Source: JANWKQ01 sp040376605 (GTDB lineage Bacteria > Bacteroidota > Bacteroidia > CAIKAF01). From it: 64,000 nucleotides of DNA. Both the position numbers and the translations under genes were made by a program. Under the pieces are notes generated by a model. That model worked only from the letters and a program-made list of their open reading frames with translations, ran no database searches and was not told the origin of the DNA. Of this stretch, positions 33,424-41,753 are shown in pieces. Each line of letters opens with the position of its first letter. Within the stretch, counting starts at the first letter, position 1. Location: positions 10,357 to 74,356 of the forward strand of contig JBEIQI010000001.1 in NCBI GenBank assembly GCA_040376605.1, read 5' to 3'.

Positions 33424-34605
33424 ATGAGCAAAAAATATTTAAAGAATGCCCATAAGGAAACTTTGGCCATTCGAACACATATTCTAAGAACTAATCAAAA
33501 GGAACATTCCAATCCATTGTTCCTTACCAGTAGTTTTACATTTGACACGGCCGAAGAAATGGCAGCTGTATTTGCTGATGAGATCCCAGGAAATATTTAT
33601 TCACGATATTCAAACCCCAATGTTCAAGAGCTTATAGATAAGGTGTGTTTATTAGAAAACGCAGAAAGCGGATGGGCTACTTCCTCCGGTATGGCTGCTG
33701 TATTTACTACATTTGGTGCATTATTAAAATCAGGGGATCATATCGTTTCGAGCCGATCTGTTTTTGGATCAACACATCGATTATTCACAGAAGTATTTCC
33801 TAAATGGGAGGTTTCTACGACATATGTGGATGCATTAGATTATGAAGGATATAAAAATGCTATTCAACCAAATACCAAAATTTTATATTTAGAAACCCCT
33901 TCAAACCCGGCGTTAGAAATTATTGATATTAAAACGGTGGCTAAAATTTGTAAGAAGGCAAAAATACTTTTCGTAGTGGATAATTGTTTTGCAACACCTA
34001 TATTACAGCGACCGCTTGATTTAGGAGCAGATATCTCCATTCATTCAACTACAAAATTTATGGATGGCCAAGGAAGAACGCTTGGTGGATTGATTTTATC
34101 AAACTCAAAAATTATCAAAGAAATTGAAGGATTTGCTCGCCATACCGGGCCGGCATTAAGCCCGTTTAATGCCTGGATCATTTCTAAGTCAATCGAAACT
34201 TTACATATACGTGTTGAAAGAATGACCGAAAATGCGTTGGTGATTGCAAAAAAATTAGAAAAGTATCCCAAAGTAAAATGGGTTAAATATCCATTTTTGC
34301 CAAGCCATCCTCATTACAAAACTGCGAAAAAGCAGATGTTTGGAGGAGGCTCTATTGTTACATTTGAAATAAAAGGTGGATTAAAAGCAGGCCGTCAATT
34401 TTTAAATAAACTTCAGCTATTTTCATTAACTCCCAATTTAGGGGATGCCAAAAGTATTGCTACCCATCCGGCATCTACGACCCATTCGAAATTAAAGCCG
34501 GAGGAGAGAAATGCCGTGGGTATTTCCGATGGTTTGGTTAGATTATCCATCGGTCTTGAACATTCTAATGATATTTGGAAAGATATTTTACAGGCCCTAT
34601 CCTAA
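33424..34605 (+). CDS. metZ: O-succinylhomoserine/O-acetylhomoserine sulfhydrylase, MetZ-like
   Basis: 393 residues, shorter than MetY (447). AIRTHILRTNQKEHSNPLF start, IYSRYSNPNVQELIDKV, and the PLP lysine in HSTTKFMDGQGRTLGG, a MetZ hallmark. It makes homocysteine from an activated homoserine and sulfide. As MetX is an acetyltransferase by motif, this enzyme probably accepts the acetyl ester as well. The operon therefore encodes two related sulfhydrylases that are not tandem copies. Cystathionine gamma-synthase is a less likely alternative. Confidence 0.88.
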   Translation: MSKKYLKNAHKETLAIRTHILRTNQKEHSNPLFLTSSFTFDTAEEMAAVFADEIPGNIYSRYSNPNVQELIDKVCLLENAESGWATSSGMAAVFTTFGALLKSGDHIVSSRSVFGSTHRLFTEVFPKWEVSTTYVDALDYEGYKNAIQPNTKILYLETPSNPALEIIDIKTVAKICKKAKILFVVDNCFATPILQRPLDLGADISIHSTTKFMDGQGRTLGGLILSNSKIIKEIEGFARHTGPALSPFNAWIISKSIETLHIRVERMTENALVIAKKLEKYPKVKWVKYPFLPSHPHYKTAKKQMFGGGSIVTFEIKGGLKAGRQFLNKLQLFSLTPNLGDAKSIATHPASTTHSKLKPEERNAVGISDGLVRLSIGLEHSNDIWKDILQALS

Positions 34606-34641
34606 TTCAAGTGAATGAATCAATCAACATGATGGGTTCGT

Positions 34642-35898
34642 TTATGTTTTTTGTTCTTTCTTTTTAGCTGCAGGAAAAAGAACATTATTTAATATCAAAC
34701 GATATCCTGATGAATTGGGATGCAGCGATAAATCTGTAGGTTCATCACCCACCCGATGCTGATAATCTTCCGGATCGTGTCCACCATAAAAAGTCCAGAA
34801 GCCTTTTCCAAAAGTTCCATGCATGTATCGAACTTCGTTAGCTTGTTTATTTTCTCCCAATATAACAACGTTAGATTTCAATAATTTTTTATTAAACGCA
34901 GTGGTTTGTCCAAGAAATCCTTTAATAACCGATTCATGATTTTGGGTTAACATGGTGGGCACTTCATCAGCTTTAGCAGAAAATTCAAACAATGTAAAAA
35001 AGTCGAATTTTTGCTGCATATTTCGGGTGGTGGTCATATCAATATTAGAATATTCGTATTCCGATGGATTCGTGCTAATGGTAAAATCTTTGAAAGCGAA
35101 ACATTTGGTAAAATCTAGTTTAGCTTGTGATTGTTGATCCATCGGATCTCCGTCAAACGGGGTTTCACAAATATCGATACCTTCTGCGGCCAATGAAATA
35201 TCATAACTGTCGGTTGCGCTACACATGGCAAATAAGTATCCACCTCCGGCTACATAATCACGTATTTTTTTTGCAACTCCTAATTTTAATTCGCTTACTT
35301 TATTAAATCCTAATTTTTTTGCCAGAATTTCTGATGACCTCACTTGTTCTTGGTACCAACTGTCATTTTTATAGGCCGACCAAAACTTTCCATACTGACC
35401 TGTAAAGTCTTCATGATGCAAGTGTAACCAATTATAGGTTGGCAACAGACCTCCAATAACTTCGGTATCGTAAATGGTGTCGTAAGGTATTTCTGAGTAG
35501 GTTAGTACCATGGTTACCGCATCATCCCAAGGTTGCATACCTGGAGGAGAATAAACGGCAATTTTGGGAGCCTTTTCCAACTTCATTGGATTTTGATTGA
35601 CATCGGGGTCGGATAATTGTGAAATTAAATTGGTGCTTTGGCCGTCCGTTATTAACTCGTAAGAAACATTTCTGGCAAGCATTAAATCTTCATAAGTTGA
35701 TCTGTATTTAAACATGAATGCGCCTCCACGATAATTAAGCATCCAAAAAATCTCATCGTTTAATTCTAACACTCGATATGCAACTCCATATGCTTTCAAA
35801 TGATCCGTTTGGCCATCATCCATTGGAATAAAAACATAATTTGCCCTGGTACTTGTTATACTTAAAAATATAATCAGGGTAAAAGTTAATTTTTTCAT
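34642..35898 (-). CDS. Exported protein of the family often labelled asparagine synthetase B
   Basis: 418 residues from the ATG at 35898; a longer in-frame reading adds 27 unlikely residues. Signal peptide MKKLTFTLIIFLSITSTRA. YVFIPMDDGQTDHLKAYGVAY starts the mature protein. The long middle (KIAVYSPPGMQPWDDAVTMVL, YVAGGGYLFAMC) resembles a class I amidotransferase/ThuA-like fold. It lacks the N-terminal Cys nucleophile and the ATP-PPi domain of real AsnB, so the common name is misleading. Convergent with the methionine operon. Function unknown. Confidence 0.7.
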   Translation of the reverse strand: MKKLTFTLIIFLSITSTRANYVFIPMDDGQTDHLKAYGVAYRVLELNDEIFWMLNYRGGAFMFKYRSTYEDLMLARNVSYELITDGQSTNLISQLSDPDVNQNPMKLEKAPKIAVYSPPGMQPWDDAVTMVLTYSEIPYDTIYDTEVIGGLLPTYNWLHLHHEDFTGQYGKFWSAYKNDSWYQEQVRSSEILAKKLGFNKVSELKLGVAKKIRDYVAGGGYLFAMCSATDSYDISLAAEGIDICETPFDGDPMDQQSQAKLDFTKCFAFKDFTISTNPSEYEYSNIDMTTTRNMQQKFDFFTLFEFSAKADEVPTMLTQNHESVIKGFLGQTTAFNKKLLKSNVVILGENKQANEVRYMHGTFGKGFWTFYGGHDPEDYQHRVGDEPTDLSLHPNSSGYRLILNNVLFPAAKKKEQKT

Positions 35899-36172
35899 AC
35901 TTCGAATATACGGATAATGTATTGATTGGAGTAAACGTGATTTACTCGGTTTTGTTATATGTTTAAATATAACTCTCAATATTTGTGCCTAATAGCTCTA
36001 TTGACTGAAAGAAACAATGGGTTGTGCCTAAGCAGACCATATAGCTTTCTTTAAGGATTTTTGCAGAAATCTTTGTTTATCTAGTAAAAATAAATGCAGA
36101 TAGGTTAAAATATAGAAGCAGAATAAGAGAAATACAAATAACTAAAATGGTTCCTTTTAAAGAAAGTTTTGA

Positions 36173-37717
36173 TTAAAAAGGAATATCATCATCATTCATT
36201 TTACTTTGCACAGTAATAGTTTTAGGAAGAGGATTTACCTCTCGATCCATTTCTACACCTACATCATTGGAATCTTCTGCACCGTATCTGCGAACATAAT
36301 TGGATTGGGTTGGAGCCATATCCAAGTTGTGGAACTTGGTTTGTTCTGCAATGAAGCCTAAATTAATATCACGTAAAGCTCCATGCCTGTTCTTGGCAAT
36401 AATTAATTGTGCCATTCCCGCAGTTGAATTCCCATCGGCATCCTGGGTAATTTTATAATATTCCGGACGGTAAAGAAAACAAACCATATCCGCATCCTGC
36501 TCAATGGCTCCTGATTCACGTAAGTGGGAAAGTAAAGGTCTTTTGTCGGTTGTTTCTTCCACCTTACGACTTAACTGGGCTAAGGCAATAATAGGTATTT
36601 TTAATTCTTTGGAAATGGCTTTTAACGAACGGGAAATCATAGAAATTTCTTGCTCTCTTAATCCCTTGCTATCGCCGGAACCTCTCATCAATTGTAAGTA
36701 GTCAATTAAGATCATACTTACATCATTCTGTTGTTTTAATCTTCTGGCAATGGATCGGAATTCCATAATGGAAAGTCCTGGTGTATCATTGATAAAAATA
36801 GGAGCGTCAGAAAGTAAAGAAATATTTTTATGGAGTTGTTGCCAATCGTCTTCGTTTAATTTTCCCTTACGAAGTTTTTCGGACTCCAACCCGGTTTCCA
36901 TAGAAATCATCCTATTCACTAATTCAACAGCCTCCATCTCAAGGGAGAAAACCGCAACTGGTTTTTTATAATCAACGGCGGCATTTCTTGCCAGTGCAAG
37001 AGCAAATGCGGTTTTACCCATACCCGGACGTGCCGCTACAATGATGAGATTGGATTGTTGCCATCCTCCAGTTACCTCATCCAACTCATGAAACCCAGAT
37101 GGTACTCCCGAATTTTTTTCATCTCCATCCTTATCTTCAATATTCTTAATCGCTTCTGCCAACAGCTCATGCATTTTTGTATTGGCACGATTTAAATTGC
37201 CTTGGGATACATCAAATAAATTCTGTTCTGCAAAATCCAATACATCAAATACATCCGAACTATCTTCAAATGCTTTATTCGTTACTTCCGAAGAAATACG
37301 AATAAGTTCTCTTTTAATAAATTTCTCTTGAAGGATCCTGCAATGATATTCTATATTGGCCGCAGATCCTACCCTACTGGTTAGTTGGGCTATAAAATAA
37401 GGTCCACCAATAATATCAAGATCCCCTAAAGACTTGAGTTTATTGGTTACTGTTAAAATATCTATAGGCTCACCCTCTTTATTCAGTTCGCTGATTGCAT
37501 GATATACCTTTTGGTGGTTAGGTTTGTAAAATACTTCAGATTTTAATAAATCACTAACCGCCGTAAATGCATCCTTTTCTAGCATCAAAGCACCCAGTAC
37601 CGCCTCCTCTAAATCAACAGCCTGAGGTGGTAGTTTCCCATATTCCAAAGAATTGATTGTATTTACAACCTTTTTTGGCTTGATGTTTTTATCTAATATT
37701 TGTCTGATATCGTCCAT
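36173..37717 (-). CDS. dnaB: Replicative DNA helicase
   Basis: 514 residues. N-terminal primase-interacting domain (LPPQAVDLEEAVLGALMLEK), then a RecA-like domain with Walker A RPGMGKTAFALALARN, LIDYLQLMRG and LAQLSRKVEET; no intein. It unwinds the fork ahead of the replisome. C-terminus ends MNDDDIPF, the acidic/hydrophobic tail pattern common in replisome proteins that bind partner OB folds. Upstream lies a strong palindrome shared with the divergent biotin-carrier gene. Confidence 0.97.
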   Translation of the reverse strand: MDDIRQILDKNIKPKKVVNTINSLEYGKLPPQAVDLEEAVLGALMLEKDAFTAVSDLLKSEVFYKPNHQKVYHAISELNKEGEPIDILTVTNKLKSLGDLDIIGGPYFIAQLTSRVGSAANIEYHCRILQEKFIKRELIRISSEVTNKAFEDSSDVFDVLDFAEQNLFDVSQGNLNRANTKMHELLAEAIKNIEDKDGDEKNSGVPSGFHELDEVTGGWQQSNLIIVAARPGMGKTAFALALARNAAVDYKKPVAVFSLEMEAVELVNRMISMETGLESEKLRKGKLNEDDWQQLHKNISLLSDAPIFINDTPGLSIMEFRSIARRLKQQNDVSMILIDYLQLMRGSGDSKGLREQEISMISRSLKAISKELKIPIIALAQLSRKVEETTDKRPLLSHLRESGAIEQDADMVCFLYRPEYYKITQDADGNSTAGMAQLIIAKNRHGALRDINLGFIAEQTKFHNLDMAPTQSNYVRRYGAEDSNDVGVEMDREVNPLPKTITVQSKMNDDDIPF

Positions 37718-37727
37718 TATAGTGGTG

Positions 37728-37735
37728 CAAACTTA
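37728..37735 (-). promoter_or_regulatory. -7 promoter element of dnaB (minus strand)
   Basis: CAAACTTA on the plus strand, TAAGTTTG on the minus strand: perfect match, 10 bp upstream of the dnaB ATG, so the transcript would be almost leaderless. Confidence 0.5.
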
Positions 37736-37891
37736 CGTGTTGGGAAGCTAATATTAATTTAATGTTATTAACGTTAAAACAGGATTTTATGTGTACAATT
37801 AATTTATAGGAATTGGTAAATATGAGTTTTATACACCCATAAACATCTGTTAGTCAATATTATATAATCCCATCCCTCAACCGAAGCTACT

Positions 37892-37923
37892 ATGATGTGA
37901 AACGGCTGAATGTTTCACATCAT
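37892..37923. promoter_or_regulatory. 12-bp perfect inverted repeat, operator-like
   Basis: ATGATGTGAAAC, 8-bp spacer GGCTGAAT, GTTTCACATCAT, in the divergent gap between dnaB and the biotin carrier gene (about 175 bp from one start, 90 bp from the other). No T-tract follows, so not a terminator. GTGAAAC/GTTTCAC are the half-sites of the ParB site parS, but in reverse (everted) order. Confidence 0.55.
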
Positions 37924-38011
37924 GTTTACAAATCAGAATAAGAGACAGGTTATTCAAATTAAGTGAATAACATTAAATTTACGTCTTAATTGAGAATTAG
38001 CCTACGACAAA

Positions 38012-38518
38012 ATGTACAAAGTATTAACAGAAAATGGTGAATATAATATTGGATTTGCCTCCAATGACAATACCAAACCTTTGATTAATTCAGTTTACTC
38101 TGGATACACTATAAAAGGGAATTCCATGGATGGTTTTGAGATTGAGAAGGATGGAAAACTCTTTAAGGCAGATTTATTAAAAGTTGATTATAAGGAGAAA
38201 ACTTTTTTGGTAAAAGTAGAAGGTAGAAGGATTATGGTGAAGGCCCAGGATCGTTTTGATTTGTTATTGGCAAAGCTTGGGATGACCGAGTTAGCATCAA
38301 AAAAGATCAATCAGCTCAAGTCTCCCATGCCAGGACTCATTTTGGAAGTTTTGGTAACTCCTGGCCAAAACATTAAGGCAGGAGAACCTTTAATTATTTT
38401 GGAGGCCATGAAAATGGAAAATATCATTAAGGCGCCTATAGATGTTGTAATAAAAAACGTAAAGGCCATTAAAGGAAGGCCGGTTGAAAAGAATGAGTTA
38501 TTGATTGAATTCGAATAA
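38012..38518 (+). CDS. Biotin carboxyl carrier-type protein
   Basis: 168 residues. The last 75 residues are a biotinyl domain: KSPMPGLILEVLVTPGQNIKAG then ILEAMKMENII, with the modified Lys in AMKM. The N-terminal part (about 90 residues) resembles the linker/BT region that accompanies acyl-CoA carboxylase carriers in Bacteroidota. Carboxylase and transcarboxylase subunits are not in this window, so the partner enzyme (acetyl-, propionyl- or pyruvate-type) is unknown. A thioesterase gene follows 7 bp later. Confidence 0.9.
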   Translation: MYKVLTENGEYNIGFASNDNTKPLINSVYSGYTIKGNSMDGFEIEKDGKLFKADLLKVDYKEKTFLVKVEGRRIMVKAQDRFDLLLAKLGMTELASKKINQLKSPMPGLILEVLVTPGQNIKAGEPLIILEAMKMENIIKAPIDVVIKNVKAIKGRPVEKNELLIEFE

Positions 38519-38525
38519 AATTGCC

Positions 38526-38945
38526 ATGAATGAATCTGTTGAATTTTACAAACAATATATAGGTCAGCGAATCAACACGGCCCCATCTGCTTTTGGAAAT
38601 TGGCTGAATGGAAAAATTTTAAAAGTAGAGGAGGATAGTTTATCCATAGAGTTTGAGGTGCGGGATAATATGACCAACCCGGTAAAACTTCTTCATGGAG
38701 GAATGATGGCTGCCTTGATGGATGAAATAATAGGGATGACAATTTTTGTAAATGGAGAGAAAAACTTCTTTTACAGTATTAGCCTAAATGTTGATTTTAT
38801 TAGCAACGTAAATGTGGGAGCCAATGTAGTGGTTACCTCAAAGATCATCAAGAAAAGTGCAAGGTTGATTCAAGCGGAATGTTATATACATGGTCCCGAA
38901 AATAAATTGTTAGCAAAAGCTAGTTCAAATCTAATTAGCAGTTAG
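38526..38945 (+). CDS. Hotdog-fold acyl-CoA thioesterase, PaaI-like
   Basis: 139 residues from the ATG at 38526 (an in-frame TTG seven codons earlier would overlap the previous gene). LLHGGMMAALMDEIIGMTIF is the PaaI/DUF4442-type active-site helix, with the HGG motif and the catalytic Asp; SLNVDFISNVNVGANVV follows. It probably hydrolyses acyl-CoA esters. Co-transcription with the biotin carrier gene fits fatty-acyl-CoA metabolism; the substrate is not defined. Confidence 0.85.
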   Translation: MNESVEFYKQYIGQRINTAPSAFGNWLNGKILKVEEDSLSIEFEVRDNMTNPVKLLHGGMMAALMDEIIGMTIFVNGEKNFFYSISLNVDFISNVNVGANVVVTSKIIKKSARLIQAECYIHGPENKLLAKASSNLISS

Positions 38946-38956
38946 TTACAGGAACC

Positions 38957-39766
38957 CTATTCTCCGGCATTAATATATTCAAAACCGCTTCCGATTTGTT
39001 TCCATAAGACTGCAATTATTCGAATATTTCCCAGGTCCCATTCTGGTTTTCTAAAAATTCCCTGACGAATTTTAAAGGAAGTATTTTCATTTACCGGAAG
39101 GATGTTGACTTGCGCCCCAATTCCATTTGACGCAGTTGATCCTCGGAGGATATGTTGATGGTTATAATTACCCGCAACTCCTAATTGTGGTGATAAAATA
39201 TTGTCTTCCACGATATATGCAGTGGTGAAATAATTTGAATTGTCTGAAATAAAAAACTTACCATAAATGTTTACAATGATACTATCTGAAGTGGTTGAAA
39301 AATTAGCATTCACAGCCCCTTCTGAACTTTCGGCGGACTCCATGGTTAATGCCGTTAGGATGGCACTTTGGGTCAAAAGAGAAGATTGATTTCCTACACC
39401 AAAGTCCGGGAAACCCGCAACATTTAAGGCTGTCGCAATGTCAATGCCAGCAGGAGTAAAAAGGGTATCCGTGGCATTAGGATGAACCGTTATAAAATAA
39501 TTATTTGATGGATTTGTTGCCTCCACCTGGTCTAATAGATTCAAACCAAAAGTACCACAGGTATTATTTTCGGTATCAGAAAAGAAAAAACAAATAGTGT
39601 TTTTGGTTTGCGATGGATAATCACATGATCCATCATTTACCTCTGCATTTGGATTGTAATTGGGAGAATTGGGATCTGTACATCCTTTTGTCTTATTATC
39701 GCAACTTACCATGGAAATAGTAAAGAATAATAATAGACTGATGATAATGTATGATGGACGTATCAT
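38957..39766 (-). CDS. Predicted surface lipoprotein with Cys-Thr-Asp/Asp-Gly-Ser-Cys motif
   Basis: 269 residues with a lipobox (SMVSC, Cys about residue 22), followed by GCTDPNSPNYNPNAEVND and GSC, a two-cysteine motif recurring in Bacteroidota surface proteins and thought to bind Ca2+. The rest is an unknown beta-rich domain of about 210 residues. Its ATG overlaps the end of the flippase gene by 4 bp, so translation is coupled. Function unknown. Confidence 0.7.
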   Translation of the reverse strand: MIRPSYIIISLLLFFTISMVSCDNKTKGCTDPNSPNYNPNAEVNDGSCDYPSQTKNTICFFFSDTENNTCGTFGLNLLDQVEATNPSNNYFITVHPNATDTLFTPAGIDIATALNVAGFPDFGVGNQSSLLTQSAILTALTMESAESSEGAVNANFSTTSDSIIVNIYGKFFISDNSNYFTTAYIVEDNILSPQLGVAGNYNHQHILRGSTASNGIGAQVNILPVNENTSFKIRQGIFRKPEWDLGNIRIIAVLWKQIGSGFEYINAGE

Positions 39767-40977
39767 TTAATAAGTTTAATTTTTCTGCTAATTTGGTCTT
39801 GTTCGTAAAATATAGTAACGAGAAACATAAATATCCATTGCCCAAGGATACAACAATATATTCCTCCTACTAGGTCAAAACTCTTTAAAAAGAAACTGCA
39901 TGATGCCAACATGGTTATGGCAGCACCTCCAGCACATCGGGATAAAAGTCCGTGATTGTTTTTGTTATAGAAATAAATAACAATTGGAGTATACAGTGTT
40001 GAGGGAAATGCAAATAACAAACCGGCAGCCCAAAATTCATAACCAATGTTTAACATAAAGAATTGAATGCAAATAAAGTAGGAAATGGAGATAGAAACAA
40101 CATTCACTAACATTCCCAAAATCAATACTTTCATGCGCAGTGAATTGTCCACTTTAATTTTGCTCTTCCTGTCTCTATTATGATAAAATTGTGTGATAAA
40201 ATTTGGAAGGCTAATGGCAAATAACATAAAGTTCATAAAAATTTGATAGGTCGCTTTTTCCGAATCATCAAATTGGGTATATACAAAGAACCGATCTACG
40301 GTAAGAATGAGAATAATTGAGAATGAATAAATAAAATAATTATAAGTAATGAGGTACATTTCTATGTTTATTGTACTCAGTTTACCTTTAATAAAAACTT
40401 TATAGTTAAGCAATAAATGAATAGCGCTTTTAGAAATCTCAGTGAGACCAATGGCAAAAATTAAATACATAAATGACATGTCGTCTAATCGTAAAAAGAA
40501 ATAAGCAATTCCTACGGACATTCCGGTAATATTAGCAATAATTGGCTTCCAATCGTTTTTTTCGTAAACATATAATGTTTCGAAACTTTGATTGATAAAC
40601 TTTCCTGTAAAGAGAAGCAAATAGGATACACAAATGATGGGATTATAAGGAGATAAAGCGAGGAATATTAGAAAAATAATGAGCAGTGGCAGTCTGGAAT
40701 AAAAGCTTTCAACAAAACTATCATATATTTTATTGGGGAAAGAGGAAAACCTTTTTTGTAAATATTGATTGGATCCCCAGGATAAAATAATGGATGCAAT
40801 AGAGGCAAAAAACCAAACATCCACTGCCTTGCCCCATAATTCAATATTTACCATATAGATTGCCAACAAAGGCCATACCGGCTGAAAGATGGGTCCGGAG
40901 AATGATCGCAAGGCTTCCATGGCAATGGTTGTCGCCTTTTTAGGAGAAAGCAGGAATTTCTTCTGAATTAGTTCCAT
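39763..40977 (-). CDS. Polysaccharide-type flippase/exporter (Wzx-like)
   Basis: 404 residues, twelve or so membrane helices with basic loops, MOP-superfamily-like. TIAMEALRSFSGPIFQPVWPLL starts it; FFVYTQFDDSEKATYQIFMNFM resembles the flippase pattern of a short loop between TM7 and TM8. Lipid-linked sugar translocation is the usual role, though no glycosyltransferases stand next to it; the neighbours are a methyltransferase and a radical SAM gene. Family assignment is moderate because the sequence is divergent. Confidence 0.65.
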   Translation of the reverse strand: MELIQKKFLLSPKKATTIAMEALRSFSGPIFQPVWPLLAIYMVNIELWGKAVDVWFFASIASIILSWGSNQYLQKRFSSFPNKIYDSFVESFYSRLPLLIIFLIFLALSPYNPIICVSYLLLFTGKFINQSFETLYVYEKNDWKPIIANITGMSVGIAYFFLRLDDMSFMYLIFAIGLTEISKSAIHLLLNYKVFIKGKLSTINIEMYLITYNYFIYSFSIILILTVDRFFVYTQFDDSEKATYQIFMNFMLFAISLPNFITQFYHNRDRKSKIKVDNSLRMKVLILGMLVNVVSISISYFICIQFFMLNIGYEFWAAGLLFAFPSTLYTPIVIYFYNKNNHGLLSRCAGGAAITMLASCSFFLKSFDLVGGIYCCILGQWIFMFLVTIFYEQDQISRKIKLIK

Positions 40978-41073
40978 TCAAGATGCAAATTACAAAATAT
41001 ACCTATTGCTTTAACATTACACTCGCACTATTTTAGGGGTAAACGCTTGTTTTTTATACTTGATAAGGACGGT

Positions 41074-41748
41074 TTAATTAACTTTTAACTCGTATTCCCA
41101 AATGAAATTTTTTTCCAACCATGTGTTTCGCGTATAAACTAGTTGAGGTTGAAAGCTTTCAATTTCGGCCATTTTATTAATTAAAGTAATGTTGCAGTCA
41201 TCTGAAAGTACAAGAATTAATTTGCCTTTGATTGCCAGATATTTTTTTGAATCTCGAAAAAGAAGTTGAAAATAGTTGAGATCTTGTCCGGCGTACCAAG
41301 CATGTTCTTCGAGATTGGAAGGATTCTTTGGGAAATATGGGGGGTTATTAATGATTAATTCGAAATTCTTCTCTTTAATTTTCTCGAATAAATTAGATTG
41401 AACTATTTGCACCATAACATCATTTAAAAGGCAATTCGATGAAGTAGTGGACACCGCAACTGGATTGATATCGCAGGCAAATGTGATTGCTTTTTCTTTG
41501 GCTGCAAAGATGCATATTGCCCCTGATCCGCATCCTATTTCCAATACTTTCTTACCTGTCAATGATTGAGTTTTTAGGTATCTGCACATGGTTCTGGTAC
41601 TAAAAAACAGAGACGGATGAAATATGCCTGGCGGAATAGATAATTTAAGGCCCATAAATTGAGCCTTCCGTTCTTTTCTGAGGTAAGATTTTGTGACCGG
41701 AACTAACCAAGGTTGAATTAACCTTTTAAATATTTTTTTCCGACTCAT
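41074..41748 (-). CDS. SAM-dependent methyltransferase with NPPY motif
   Basis: 224 residues. KVLEIGCGSGAICIFAA is the SAM site, and LIINNPPYFPKNP is the NPPY of HemK/RsmC-like N-methyltransferases that act on amide or exocyclic amino groups. The N-terminal 55 residues (FKRLIQPWLVPVTKSYLRK) lack a recognised domain. The gene starts 5 bp after the radical SAM stop, implying one operon. Target unknown: peptide, RNA or small molecule. Confidence 0.82.
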   Translation of the reverse strand: MSRKKIFKRLIQPWLVPVTKSYLRKERKAQFMGLKLSIPPGIFHPSLFFSTRTMCRYLKTQSLTGKKVLEIGCGSGAICIFAAKEKAITFACDINPVAVSTTSSNCLLNDVMVQIVQSNLFEKIKEKNFELIINNPPYFPKNPSNLEEHAWYAGQDLNYFQLLFRDSKKYLAIKGKLILVLSDDCNITLINKMAEIESFQPQLVYTRNTWLEKNFIWEYELKVN

Positions 41749-41753
41749 AAATA

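Noticed and set aside
35899..36172. Small gene or RNA between the exported protein and dnaB
   Set aside because: AT-rich, no ORF of protein character, no stable stem, no terminator found.
36173..37717. Intein in DnaB
   Set aside because: Length (514) and uninterrupted Walker A and downstream motifs show a normal helicase.
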